Assembly: GCF_026619435.1 (NCBI RefSeq)
Contig: NZ_JAOVZQ010000001.1
Location: 69,501 to 133,500 of the forward strand
Reading direction: 5' to 3'
Source of the DNA: Hoeflea ulvae
GTDB lineage: Bacteria > Pseudomonadota > Alphaproteobacteria > Rhizobiales > Rhizobiaceae
Length of the DNA: 64,000 nucleotides
Positions 29,172-36,817 of this stretch are shown here, one piece after another. The notes beneath the pieces are model-generated. The model did no database searches and was not told where the DNA came from. It saw only the letters and a list, made by a program, of their open reading frames with translations. Both the position numbers and the translations under genes were made by a program. Numbering within the stretch: the stretch's first letter is position 1; each line of letters starts with the position of its first letter.

Positions 29172-29458
29172 CTACCAGCGCTTGGTCTTGAGATTGTGGG
29201 TGTGGACGTGATCGCCCTTCTTGATGTCGGCCACGAACTTGCCGATGTCCTCGCCATATTTGATCGCGGTCTCGCCCGAAGCGATGTCTTTGAGCGCGAT
29301 CTTGTGGCCGATCGGCACATCGGCATTGGCATCGAGCTCGAAGCTCGAATTGTCATGGGTGACCACGCACAGCATCTTCGTGCCGGCGCTCAGTCCTTCA
29401 ACAACAACAACGCCGACATTGTCCGCGTGATCATGAACCAGTAGATGGGGGTGCTCAC
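29172..29458 (-). CDS. suyA: (2R)-sulfolactate sulfo-lyase alpha subunit SuyA, apparent 1-nt frameshift at the start
   Basis: The product is the small SAF-domain subunit of sulfolactate sulfo-lyase ([49 protein letters not shown]). As the sequence stands, the frame has no credible start. The only in-frame ATGs (29543 and 29525) lie before or right at the operator and lack a ribosome site. A good site GGAGG (29465-29469) with GTG at 29458, 6 nt away, is one base out of frame. Adding one G to the run of five at 29447-29451 on the + strand would give [15 protein letters not shown], a normal SuyA start. A homopolymer error or a real mutation are both possible. suyB starts 11 bp after the stop. 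Confidence 0.75.
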
Positions 29459-29509
29459 GAGTGTCCTCCAGTGTGGAAAAAGTGTATTCTTTGACCGTCC
29501 GGTGGACAG

Positions 29510-29523
29510 GTCTTATATAAGAC
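29510..29523. promoter_or_regulatory. Operator 1 (GTCTTATATAAGAC), suyA/gntR divergent promoter
   Basis: A perfect 14-bp palindrome GTCTTATATAAGAC, one of four identical copies in the island. It sits 40 bp before the gntR ATG and about 51 bp before the likely suyA start, so it could control both directions. The GT...TATA...AC pattern agrees with known HutC-subfamily GntR operators. The TATATAA core could overlap a -10 box, consistent with repression. Confidence 0.85.
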
Positions 29524-29563
29524 ATAAGATATGCCGGGCACAAAATGTCAACCGGGGCGGGAC

Positions 29564-30325
29564 ATGGAAAAGAAATTATCAGGACCGGACGAGACCGAAA
29601 CCCGCACTGGCGAGCCGATCGGGTTCAAGCCGCTTTACGCCCAGGTGCGTGAAAGGCTGATGCGCCGCCTGGTCGATGGCGACTGGACGCCCGGCATGCT
29701 GCTGCCCAGCGAAATGGAACTGGCGCGCCAGCTCAATGTCAGTCAGGGCACCGTGCGCAAGGCGCTCGATTCGATGACCGCCGACAATCTGCTGCTGCGC
29801 CGCCAGGGCCGCGGCACCTATGTCGCCGAACCCGAAGAAAGTCGGATGCTGTTTCAGTTCTTCCGGCTCTCGCCCGACCAGGGCAGCCCCAGCTTTCCCG
29901 ATTCGCGGGTGCTGAGCACCGGCAAGGCCAAACCGACCCGGACCGAAATTGCTTCACTCAAGCTTGAAAAAACCGACGAGGTGTTCCGCATCGAGCGCAT
30001 CCGCTCGCTCTCCGGCCAGCCGATCCTGATCGAAACCATCACCCTGCCGGCGGGCCGCTTTCCCGATTTCGACCATCTGACCATCATTCCCAACAATGTC
30101 TACCGGCTCTATTCCGAGCGCTGGGGCATCACTATCGGCAGCGCCGAAGAGCGCCTCAAGGCGATCTCCGCCAGCTCCCGCGACGCCGTCAAGCTGGGCT
30201 GCCACATCGGCGAGCCGCTATTGCTGATCAGCCGGGTGGCGCGTGATCTGGAAGACCGCCCGGTCGAACTGAGATGGTCACGCTGCATTTCCCGCGACAT
30301 CCATTATGCGGTCAATCTGCGCTGA
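29564..30325 (+). CDS. GntR-family (HutC subfamily) transcriptional regulator of the sulfonate-sugar island
   Basis: A 253-residue regulator with an N-terminal winged helix (LYAQVRERLMRRLVDGDW, LPSEMELARQLNVSQGTVRKAL, RRQGRGTYV) and a C-terminal UTRA effector domain (RIERIRSLSGQPILIE, VYRLYSERWGITIG, LLISRVARDLEDRPVELRW). UTRA domains bind sugar phosphates or small acids. It is divergent from suyA with operator 1 between them, so autoregulation is likely; three more operator copies lie before pfkB, dctP2 and dctQ2. The ATG at 29564 has a GGGGCGGG site upstream. Its 3' end overlaps the convergent Gfo/Idh gene by 48 bp. A sulfoquinovose-pathway intermediate would be the expected inducer (inference). 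Confidence 0.9.
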   Translation: MEKKLSGPDETETRTGEPIGFKPLYAQVRERLMRRLVDGDWTPGMLLPSEMELARQLNVSQGTVRKALDSMTADNLLLRRQGRGTYVAEPEESRMLFQFFRLSPDQGSPSFPDSRVLSTGKAKPTRTEIASLKLEKTDEVFRIERIRSLSGQPILIETITLPAGRFPDFDHLTIIPNNVYRLYSERWGITIGSAEERLKAISASSRDAVKLGCHIGEPLLLISRVARDLEDRPVELRWSRCISRDIHYAVNLR

Positions 30326-31414
30326 CGGCGCCAGCGCAACTGCCTGACCGGTCTTGACCGACTGCTCCGCCGCCAGCCCGACCCGCACCGCCTGCAACCC
30401 GTCTTCAAGTGAAACCTCCGCGACCCCGCCGTCTCGTATCATCTCGAAGAATTTCCGGTGCTGGAAAAAAGTCGATCCATGGTGATCGCCGACCGCCAGA
30501 ATCGCGGCATCAACCTCGATGATCTCGCGGCTTTCCCGCTTGCCGGCCCGCGGCGACAGCACGAACTCCGAATGCCGTTCCTTGCCATCGGGCGAAAACC
30601 GCGATGGGCCCGGCACAAAGGCTTCGGCCCCGGCCCGGTCGCCGGTCACGGCAATGGCTTCCTGCCAGCTTGAGCCCTCGGCGAACATGCACAGATCGAG
30701 CATGCCGCGCAGGCCATTGGCAAAATCGACGACCACGAAGGCATTGTCGAGAATATCTGGCCGCTGCCCGTCATAAAGCTCGTCGCGAAAATTGACGTCC
30801 GCGCCGCCGGACGCATAGACGCGCACCGGCTCGGCCTCGGCAATCAGCCGCATCAGATCGAAGAAATGGCAGCATTTTTCAACCAGCGTGCCGCCGGTCT
30901 TGGCCTCGAACCGGTTCCAGTCGCCAACTTTCTTGAGAAAGGGAAAGCGGTGCTCGCGGATGGCGATCATCCGAGGATCCCCGGTCGCGCCGGAGCGAAC
31001 CGCCCGGATCAGCCGCTCGACAGGAGGCATGTAGCGATATTCCATCGCCACCCAGATCTGCGCGGTGCGTCCGTGAGCCCTTGCCAGCACATCCTCGCAA
31101 TCGGCCAGTGTCGTGCATAACGGCTTTTCCACCAGCATCGGCAGATCCGCCGGCAGCACGTCCAGCAGGATCCGGTGATGCAGGTGATTTGGGGCGGCAA
31201 TCACCAGCGCATCGCAGAGCCCGGAGCCAAGCAGCGCCGCATGATCGGTGAAAACGGCACAGCCGTCGCCGGCCAGGTGAGCAGCACTTGCCCGCATGCC
31301 GGCGTCCGGATCGCAGACCGCCGTCACCCGCCCGCCCTCGATCAGGGCGATGTTGCGAATGTGCTCGTGGCCCATCATGCCCGCACCGATGATGCCATAT
31401 CTGATGTCTGTCAT
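30278..31414 (-). CDS. Gfo/Idh/MocA-family protein, candidate NAD-dependent sulfoquinovosidase (GH188-like)
   Basis: A 378-residue cytoplasmic protein with a Rossmann NAD-binding motif (GIIGAGMMG, 7-15), the family EKP motif (96-98 in LVEKPLCTT), and a Gfo/Idh C-terminal domain (KTGGTLVEKCCHFFDLMRL). Most relatives are sugar dehydrogenases. However, NAD-dependent sulfoquinovosidases of family GH188 (SqgA) share this fold and are found in sulfoglycolysis clusters, so here, with a kinase, aldolase and isomerase of the sulfo-EMP type, release of sulfoquinovose from its glycosides is a good hypothesis. The ATG at 31414 is chosen because the Rossmann fold follows directly; the longer ORF to 31804 runs into the isomerase gene. 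It lies 26 bp after the isomerase stop. Confidence 0.7.
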   Translation of the reverse strand: MTDIRYGIIGAGMMGHEHIRNIALIEGGRVTAVCDPDAGMRASAAHLAGDGCAVFTDHAALLGSGLCDALVIAAPNHLHHRILLDVLPADLPMLVEKPLCTTLADCEDVLARAHGRTAQIWVAMEYRYMPPVERLIRAVRSGATGDPRMIAIREHRFPFLKKVGDWNRFEAKTGGTLVEKCCHFFDLMRLIAEAEPVRVYASGGADVNFRDELYDGQRPDILDNAFVVVDFANGLRGMLDLCMFAEGSSWQEAIAVTGDRAGAEAFVPGPSRFSPDGKERHSEFVLSPRAGKRESREIIEVDAAILAVGDHHGSTFFQHRKFFEMIRDGGVAEVSLEDGLQAVRVGLAAEQSVKTGQAVALAPSAQIDRIMDVAGNAA

Positions 31415-31440
31415 GACAATGCCCCAGCCTGAGTGAATGT

Positions 31441-32829
31441 CTAGAGATGAACCACCGGCAGACCGGCCGCGGCGGCAAAGCTTTCGAGGGCCGCGACATG
31501 GTCGCCATAGGCCAGCGCCATATGATGCTCCAGCCCGCTGTCGATCACCCGGCCCAGCATCTCCTCTGCCGGCCGTTCGAAGTGCACCACGCCCGATGTG
31601 CCGGTAAATGCCATCTCGCGCTTGAGCATTTCGCCCCGCGCAATCACCAGGCTCTGCCGGCCATGCGCCTGGCTCAGCCGCGTGAAAGTAACGGTGCCGG
31701 GCTTGAGCGGAAACTCGAACAGCAACGGCATCTTGCGATTGGTGTGGAGGGTGGCGCGGGCGGCAGCATCCGGATCGGCCATCGACACCGGCGCCTGGCC
31801 GCAATGCCAGACCACGCCTGTGTTGTCGGCCGCGTCCATATCCACCAGATCAACCAGAAACACCGGCTGGTCACTGGCCGCCTGCAACAGCAATTGCGTG
31901 GCCGCGCCATAGACATCAGCCTCGCAGGCGCAGGGCACGCGGGCCTCGCCCATCATCGATGCCGGACCGCAGACCGCGCCGCCATAGTCGGTAAAGGTCT
32001 CCGGCCAGCAGCGGATGGCAAAGGCATCAAACCCGCCCTCGGCCTTCATGCCGTCGAGCGCCAGCTTGAGCCGCAACGACCGGTCGAGCTCGCCCTGATC
32101 AACCTCATCCAGCCCTGAAACCGTGCCTTCCACCGCACACCGCAGATCACCGGCCGCCGCCGCGGGGGCCGCATGGGCGCGGGAAAACAGCTCGGAGAGG
32201 TCAAAGCCTGTGACCGTCAGGCCGGTCAAGGCAGCCAATCGCCCGCTGTCATAGGCGCAAGTGTCAAACCCGTCGGGATGCGCCCCGATCCGGGCAATGC
32301 TCTTGCCCCTGAGCCTATCGAGCAACGCCTTGCCGCTTGCCGGATCTGCCTGCGAGGCCTGCGCGACAAGCGGCGATACCATCGGCGTTTCCCCGAACAG
32401 GTTTTCCCGTCCGGGTGAGCCAGGTGCAGCGTAGCGCCACGAGAACAGCCGGCCGCGCAGTCCCAGCGCGTGCGAAGCGAGATTGAGTCCGCAAAAGGCG
32501 TTGAGCCGCAAGCGTCCGCCCAGACGCGGCTCCGGCACCGCCCAGATCGCCAGCGGCTGATCAAAGACCTCGGCGATCCGGCAGGTCATCGCCGCATCGG
32601 TGAATGTGACCTGCAGGATCAGGATCCGGTCCGGTTGTGCCGCCTCGATCTGCGCCATCGCCGCTTCGGTTGAGGCGGCATCCATCAGCAGCGTGCCCGG
32701 CCCCACCAGCCGGTGACCGCAAGCGCCCAGATCCTCCAGCATGCCCGAAAGCATCTCTTCTGCGAAGCCAATGTCGAAGGTCGGGCGCCCCAGCGGCAGC
32801 ACCCCGATGGTCAGAGTTTCATCCGACAT
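31441..32829 (-). CDS. L-fucose isomerase-like protein, candidate sulfoquinovose isomerase
   Basis: A 462-residue protein of the L-fucose/L-arabinose isomerase-like superfamily, starting TLTIGVLPLGRPTFDIGFAEE. Later segments AIRCWPETFTDYGGAVCGPASMM and PCACEADVYGAATQLLL contain acidic and histidine-adjacent residues of the type that bind the catalytic metal in this family (DLVDMDAADNTGVVWHCGQAP follows, pieces only). Such enzymes convert aldoses and ketoses. YihS-type isomerase is absent; a different SQ isomerase is used in described sulfo-EMP variants, and this protein is the only isomerase candidate in the cluster. ATG 32829 has GGGGG 7 nt upstream; ATG 32835 is too close to it. The substrate is inferred. 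Confidence 0.7.
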   Translation of the reverse strand: MSDETLTIGVLPLGRPTFDIGFAEEMLSGMLEDLGACGHRLVGPGTLLMDAASTEAAMAQIEAAQPDRILILQVTFTDAAMTCRIAEVFDQPLAIWAVPEPRLGGRLRLNAFCGLNLASHALGLRGRLFSWRYAAPGSPGRENLFGETPMVSPLVAQASQADPASGKALLDRLRGKSIARIGAHPDGFDTCAYDSGRLAALTGLTVTGFDLSELFSRAHAAPAAAAGDLRCAVEGTVSGLDEVDQGELDRSLRLKLALDGMKAEGGFDAFAIRCWPETFTDYGGAVCGPASMMGEARVPCACEADVYGAATQLLLQAASDQPVFLVDLVDMDAADNTGVVWHCGQAPVSMADPDAAARATLHTNRKMPLLFEFPLKPGTVTFTRLSQAHGRQSLVIARGEMLKREMAFTGTSGVVHFERPAEEMLGRVIDSGLEHHMALAYGDHVAALESFAAAAGLPVVHL

Positions 32830-32875
32830 GGTCATGCCCCCTTACATCGTCCGGCAAAAACACTAGATTGCACCT

Positions 32876-33466
32876 ATGAGTTTGATCCCGAGACGTTGGC
32901 CTGCGGCCCTTTTTCTTGCAATGGCCATCGTCGCCATCGCCCCGCCCTCCAAAAGCTTCGCCACCGAGGCAGCCTGGGCGCGACTGGCCCAGGGCGGCTA
33001 CACGATCCTGCTGGGCTATTCGCGCACGCCGGGCGGTGGCGAACCGCTGCGGCCCGATCTCGGCAATTGTGAAAACCGCAAGAGCCTGACCGACCGCGGC
33101 ATTCAGGAAGCGCGCCGCATCGGCATGCGCTTTGCCGCCCGCGCCGTGTCGATCGATGTGATCTATGCCGGCGAGTTCTGCCGCGCCATCGAGACCGCCG
33201 AACTTGCTTTTGGCCGCCGCGATGTCGAGACCAAGGCCTATCTCAACTCGATTGTCGGCGGCGCCGATCCGGATGTGATCCCGGCCGAGCTGATCGCAGC
33301 GGTCGAGGAATTCTACGCGGCCGGCAACCAGTTGATGGTCACCCATCCGGCGCTGATCCGTGCCATCTCCGGCACCACCCCGCGCGAGGGCGAGGCGGTC
33401 ATCATCGCACCGGCCGCAAATCCCGGCGACACGCCCCGTGTCGTCAACCGGCTGCTGCTCGACTGA
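32876..33466 (+). CDS. Degenerate histidine-phosphatase-fold exported protein, antisense within the island
   Basis: A 196-residue protein with a signal peptide (AALFLAMAIVAIAPPSKSFA) and a histidine phosphatase layout. The usual RHG/RHA catalytic motif near the N-terminus is replaced: the family expects LLRHAxT where this protein has LLGYSRT. The second arginine (EFCRAIETAELAFG) and the late histidine (MVTHPALIRAISG) remain. It is therefore probably a pseudoenzyme or a binding protein. It is transcribed against its neighbours: 46 bp divergent from the isomerase gene and 14 bp convergent with the aldolase gene, filling a gap in what would otherwise be one minus-strand operon. Confidence 0.75.
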   Translation: MSLIPRRWPAALFLAMAIVAIAPPSKSFATEAAWARLAQGGYTILLGYSRTPGGGEPLRPDLGNCENRKSLTDRGIQEARRIGMRFAARAVSIDVIYAGEFCRAIETAELAFGRRDVETKAYLNSIVGGADPDVIPAELIAAVEEFYAAGNQLMVTHPALIRAISGTTPREGEAVIIAPAANPGDTPRVVNRLLLD

Positions 33467-33480
33467 AATCCGCCGCCGCA

Positions 33481-34515
33481 TCAGGTAAAATCGCCATAGC
33501 CATGGCGGAAGCTCTGATCCGCCGGTGAGAACTGCGCCCCGTCCGGTCCGAACACGGCGTGACGCGCCCAGGGTGTCGCCGCCTGGTCGGTGAGCGCATT
33601 GAGCGCGCGCATATAGTCAACCGATCCGCTTTCGAGCCCTGCCCGCATTGCCTGCCAGTCCGGATAGAGCCCGAAAGGTTCAAGCCAGATGGCGCGGCCT
33701 GCGAGATAGCCCGAGGCGCCGGCGCGATAGGCATAAGTGAGAATGTTGCGGAACTCGGGCTTGCCGGCACCCGCCGACAGCATCACCCAGGGCCGCCCTG
33801 CAAGCCGGCCCATTTCGTCAAAAGCTGCCTGCACCTTGTCATCATGGCCTCCCGGCACGTCTTTGGCGGCAACCGGGCTTTCCAGCTTGAACACGTCGAT
33901 GCCGAAATCGGGGTCGGCAAAATCCGCCACCGATTGCAGCACATGGTCGGTGCGCTTGCCGGACATCTCGACATAATCGGTGGTCTGGTGCGCGTCATCT
34001 GCCAGCGGGTAGACCAGCAGTTCGAACAGGAACGGGATATCATAGCGCGCGCAGGCCTCGCCGATGCGCCTGGTGAAATCTTTCTGCTTCTGGCGGTTGT
34101 GCGCGGGCGCATCGGGCCGGTACCAGGCCAGCACCTTGACCGCGTCTCCGCCCATGCGCTTGATCTTGGCCACTGACCAGTCATCGATCTCGCTGGAGAG
34201 CCGCCCGTCCGGCGTCTCCTCGAACACCGAATCCTCCAGCGTGACGATCAGCCCCTTGCTGGGCGAGAGCTTGTCCAGCCCGCGCGGAATGGCGAAATGC
34301 GGATCGAGCAACATTGCCGAGGACTGGTCCTGCAGCGTCTCGATAAGCAATGTCTTGAAATCGGCCACCTCCTGCCAGGGCGCTTCGCTCACGCCGTGAT
34401 GCCTGGCAATCGGCCCCTTGATCGGCGGCCGCTGGTCGACCGCCGTCATCTTGAACAGTCCATTGGCATCGGCCATCCGGCGCATGCCCCACAATTTGCC
34501 TGCGCTTAGCAGCAT
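33481..34515 (-). CDS. Class I (LacD/YihT-like) aldolase, probable sulfofructose-1-phosphate aldolase
   Basis: A 344-residue TIM-barrel aldolase. Family landmarks are ANGLFKMTAVDQR (17-29), DAVKVLAWYRPD, the likely Schiff-base lysine K210 in VFKLESP, RPWVMLSAGA and AGASGYLAGRAIW (265-277). The same motifs occur in E. coli YihT, which splits 6-deoxy-6-sulfofructose 1-phosphate into DHAP and sulfolactaldehyde, and in tagatose-bisphosphate aldolase LacD. The YihV-like kinase directly upstream (10-bp overlap) and the sulfolactate genes favour the sulfo substrate. The ATG at 34515 has AGAGG 8 nt upstream and matches the family N-terminus. Confidence 0.78.
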   Translation of the reverse strand: MLLSAGKLWGMRRMADANGLFKMTAVDQRPPIKGPIARHHGVSEAPWQEVADFKTLLIETLQDQSSAMLLDPHFAIPRGLDKLSPSKGLIVTLEDSVFEETPDGRLSSEIDDWSVAKIKRMGGDAVKVLAWYRPDAPAHNRQKQKDFTRRIGEACARYDIPFLFELLVYPLADDAHQTTDYVEMSGKRTDHVLQSVADFADPDFGIDVFKLESPVAAKDVPGGHDDKVQAAFDEMGRLAGRPWVMLSAGAGKPEFRNILTYAYRAGASGYLAGRAIWLEPFGLYPDWQAMRAGLESGSVDYMRALNALTDQAATPWARHAVFGPDGAQFSPADQSFRHGYGDFT

Positions 34516-35411
34516 GTCCGCGCCTCTTTGAGAAAATCTTCGGTTTCAGCGCGCGTCGGATATCCGGCGCGGCCATTGGTTCGTTGGCATTTGAGGGCTG
34601 CCACCGCATTGGCAAATCGGATCGCTTCGGGCGGCGAGGCGCCCTCGCCCAACAGCAAGGCAAAGGCGCCGTGCCAGACATCGCCAGCGCCCAGCGTGTC
34701 GACGGGCGCAATGACAAAGGCCGGTTCCGAACCCGATGCCGAACCGTGCCGCCAGTTCACGCCCCTGGCACCATCGGTGACACAGACGAAGGCGCCGGTT
34801 TCCAGCGCAACTTCGGCCAGCGCCTTGTCGAGATCGTCATGGCCGCACCAGTCGCGCAGCCCCTGCGCCGAAAAGGCGATATGGCTTGCCAGACGCAGCG
34901 CCGCTTCCGCTTCCCGGATCGGCGCCTCGCCATCAAGCACACCGGGCACGCCGCGCGCCCGCGCGGTGCGCATCAGAACCTCGGCGCCGTCGGGCCAGCG
35001 TGTATCGGCAAGGGCTGCATCAAAATCATCCGGCAGCGCGGCTGTCAGCCACCCCGCCTCCATCGGCAAGGTGGGATCGCGGAAATTGACGATCTGGCGT
35101 TCGCCGCTCTGATCGATGAAGACGGAGGAGAAGGAGGACCGGCATTGCGCAAAGCGGCGCAGCATGGAGCAATCGACCCCGTCCGCGGCAAGACCGGTGG
35201 CAATCATCTCGCCGACATGGTCCACACCGATGCGGCTTGCCAGTAGGGCCTCGCCGCCGAGCCGGGCAATCGCGACGGCCGCATTGGCCGCGCCGCCGCC
35301 GCCCATGATCTCGCCACCGCGCGCGCGGTATTTTTCCGCCCGCCGCGGCATTTCGTCGACCAGGAAGACGAAATCCACCACGGATACACCGGCGGTCACG
35401 ATCTTTGTCAT
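34506..35411 (-). CDS. PfkB-family kinase, probable sulfofructose kinase (YihV-like)
   Basis: A 301-residue ribokinase-family sugar kinase. It has GGGGAANAAVA (37-47) and the catalytic DTLGAGDVWHGAFA with D244 as base. Beyond the family motifs it shares a run of details with E. coli YihV as I recall it: K27 in EKYRAR, SSFSSVFIDQSGERQIVN, ALADTRWPDGA, VLDGEAP, AFSAQGL, and RFANAVAALKCQRTNGRAGYP near the end. YihV phosphorylates 6-deoxy-6-sulfofructose with ATP. The aldolase gene overlaps its 3' end, and operator 2 lies 69 bp upstream, so the two genes form a regulated unit. Confidence 0.8.
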   Translation of the reverse strand: MTKIVTAGVSVVDFVFLVDEMPRRAEKYRARGGEIMGGGGAANAAVAIARLGGEALLASRIGVDHVGEMIATGLAADGVDCSMLRRFAQCRSSFSSVFIDQSGERQIVNFRDPTLPMEAGWLTAALPDDFDAALADTRWPDGAEVLMRTARARGVPGVLDGEAPIREAEAALRLASHIAFSAQGLRDWCGHDDLDKALAEVALETGAFVCVTDGARGVNWRHGSASGSEPAFVIAPVDTLGAGDVWHGAFALLLGEGASPPEAIRFANAVAALKCQRTNGRAGYPTRAETEDFLKEARTCC

Positions 35412-35480
35412 GGCAAGCGTCCCACCCCAGACAGGTTACCGGTCGGCGGTCTCCTCCCGCCTCGGATCCGACTTTACCAA

Positions 35481-35494
35481 GTCTTATATAAGAC
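35481..35494. promoter_or_regulatory. Operator 2 (GTCTTATATAAGAC) upstream of pfkB kinase
   Basis: The same perfect 14-bp palindrome, 69 bp before the kinase start. It is followed by ACAAGA, shared exactly with operator 3 and nearly with operator 1 (ATAAGA). Confidence 0.85.
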
Positions 35495-35551
35495 ACAAGA
35501 CCCGAAATCGCGACGACGAGCGGCAATTGCGGGCGCGCACCCCGCCGCAAA

Positions 35552-35581
35552 GCAAAAGACCGCCCGGCGTGAACCGGGCGG
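35552..35581 (-). terminator. Terminator after dctP2
   Basis: An 8-bp stem (35560-35567 with 35574-35581, CCGCCCGG/CCGGGCGG) and 6-nt loop, followed on the minus strand by TCTTTTGC. It lies 33 bp after the dctP2 stop and before operator 2, so dctP2 and the kinase-aldolase pair are separate units. Confidence 0.8.
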
Positions 35582-35613
35582 CCTGGTGTCATTCGGCATC
35601 GCGCATGAAGGCG

Positions 35614-36693
35614 CTACTGGATGTCCTTCATCGCGCCGGCATCGATCACGTCCGACGCCTTGGCAGCTTCGGCCACCAGCAGGTCATAGAAGGTCGCGCC
35701 GCCCGAAACATTGGTCTTGAACCATTCGAACACCGGTTCGGCAGCCTCCTTGAACTGGGCCTTTTCCTCCATGGTCGGCACATAGACCGCGCCGCCATTT
35801 TCGGCGAACTCCTTGTAGGCCGCGATCGACTTGCGCTTCGGCGAGGCAAAGGTGGCCTGCTGCAGGGCGGCGAAGCCGTCGACGACGACACGCCGTGTGG
35901 CTTCATCCATGCCCATGAAGCGGTCATTGTTCATGTACCACAGCGCGCCCATGTAGGAGTGGCCGTCGAGCGTGAGATATTTGAGGCCCGCATCGGGGAA
36001 TTTCATGCCCATGATGTCGGTGATGCCGTTCTGGGTGCCTTCGACCACTCCGGTCTGGAACGAGGTGAACAGTTCCGGCCAGGGAATCGGGGTAGGTGAA
36101 GCACCCATGGCGCGAACCAGCTCCTGCGGCAGATCGGCCACCACGGTGCGGATTTTCAGGCCATCCATGTCGGCCGGCGAGCGGATCTCCCTCTTGGTAT
36201 TGGCAAAGTTGCGCCAGCCGCCGGTGTTGCCGATGGTCATCAGCCGGATCATGCCGCCGGAATCGGCCAGCATCTGTTCGCGCATCGCCCGGGTGAAGGT
36301 GCCCTCGGTCAGCACCGCCTCGGCAATGCGGTCATCGCGCAGCAGATAGGGCAGGTCCAGCACCTGAACATAGGGGAAGATCCCCGATGCGCCGCCGGAG
36401 GTCGAAATATAGATGTCGATCGAGCCGTCGGCGATGCCCTGCAGGCACTCCGCCCCGGTCGAGCACAATTGGGTGCCGATGAACAGTTCGACTTCAATGG
36501 CGCCGTTCGATGCCTTCTCGACATAGTCCTTGAACACGACCAGGCCGTCATAGTCCTCGTCGTTCTCATTCGAGTTGGCGGTGGCGCGCAGCGTGATGTC
36601 GGCGGCCTGAACCGCGGTGATCATCCCGCCGGCCAGAACCGACAGGCCAAGTGCTGCGGCGGACAATGTCTTCATTGCCTGTTTCAAGATCAT
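35614..36693 (-). CDS. TRAP transporter substrate-binding protein (system 2, DctP family)
   Basis: A 359-residue periplasmic binding protein with a signal peptide (MKTLSAAALGLSVLAGGM...VQAAD). The DctP domain includes ATANSNENDEDYDGLVVFKDYV, the SPADMDGLKIRTVVADLPQEL region with the expected ligand-binding arginine, and GVVEGTQNGITDIMGM. The ATG at 36693 has GGGAGGG 5 nt upstream. It has its own promoter region with operator 3 and its own terminator, so it can be made in excess over the permease. In the context of the island its ligand is probably sulfoquinovose, a sulfoquinovosyl glycoside or a related sulfonate (inference); it is unlike the system 1 binding protein in sequence. Confidence 0.9.
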   Translation of the reverse strand: MILKQAMKTLSAAALGLSVLAGGMITAVQAADITLRATANSNENDEDYDGLVVFKDYVEKASNGAIEVELFIGTQLCSTGAECLQGIADGSIDIYISTSGGASGIFPYVQVLDLPYLLRDDRIAEAVLTEGTFTRAMREQMLADSGGMIRLMTIGNTGGWRNFANTKREIRSPADMDGLKIRTVVADLPQELVRAMGASPTPIPWPELFTSFQTGVVEGTQNGITDIMGMKFPDAGLKYLTLDGHSYMGALWYMNNDRFMGMDEATRRVVVDGFAALQQATFASPKRKSIAAYKEFAENGGAVYVPTMEEKAQFKEAAEPVFEWFKTNVSGGATFYDLLVAEAAKASDVIDAGAMKDIQ

Positions 36694-36727
36694 TATAACC
36701 CTCCCTTTGATGTCTGCTTTCCACACA

Positions 36728-36741
36728 GTCTTATATAAGAC
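36728..36741. promoter_or_regulatory. Operator 3 (GTCTTATATAAGAC) upstream of dctP2
   Basis: Third identical copy of the palindrome, 34 bp before the dctP2 start codon and after the dctM2 stop, giving the binding protein its own regulated promoter. The downstream flank ACAAGA is shared with operator 2. Confidence 0.85.
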
Positions 36742-36817
36742 ACAAGATTGAACAGGTGCCGGATCTTGTCAAGCGCAGTACGCATCCGGTTCAATACGCA
36801 ACTGTCGCCCCTGCCGG

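Noticed and set aside
27979..29458. Altronate dehydratase (UxaA) for the SuyAB-like pair
   Set aside because: Single-chain length is wrong, the split SAF subunit plus SuyB-like segments and the slcC-comC context favour sulfolactate sulfo-lyase. A sugar-acid dehydratase is not fully excluded.
31414..31804. N-terminal extension of the Gfo/Idh protein
   Set aside because: The extra 130 residues overlap the isomerase coding sequence and have the composition of a frame shadow; the Rossmann motif begins right after the ATG at 31414.
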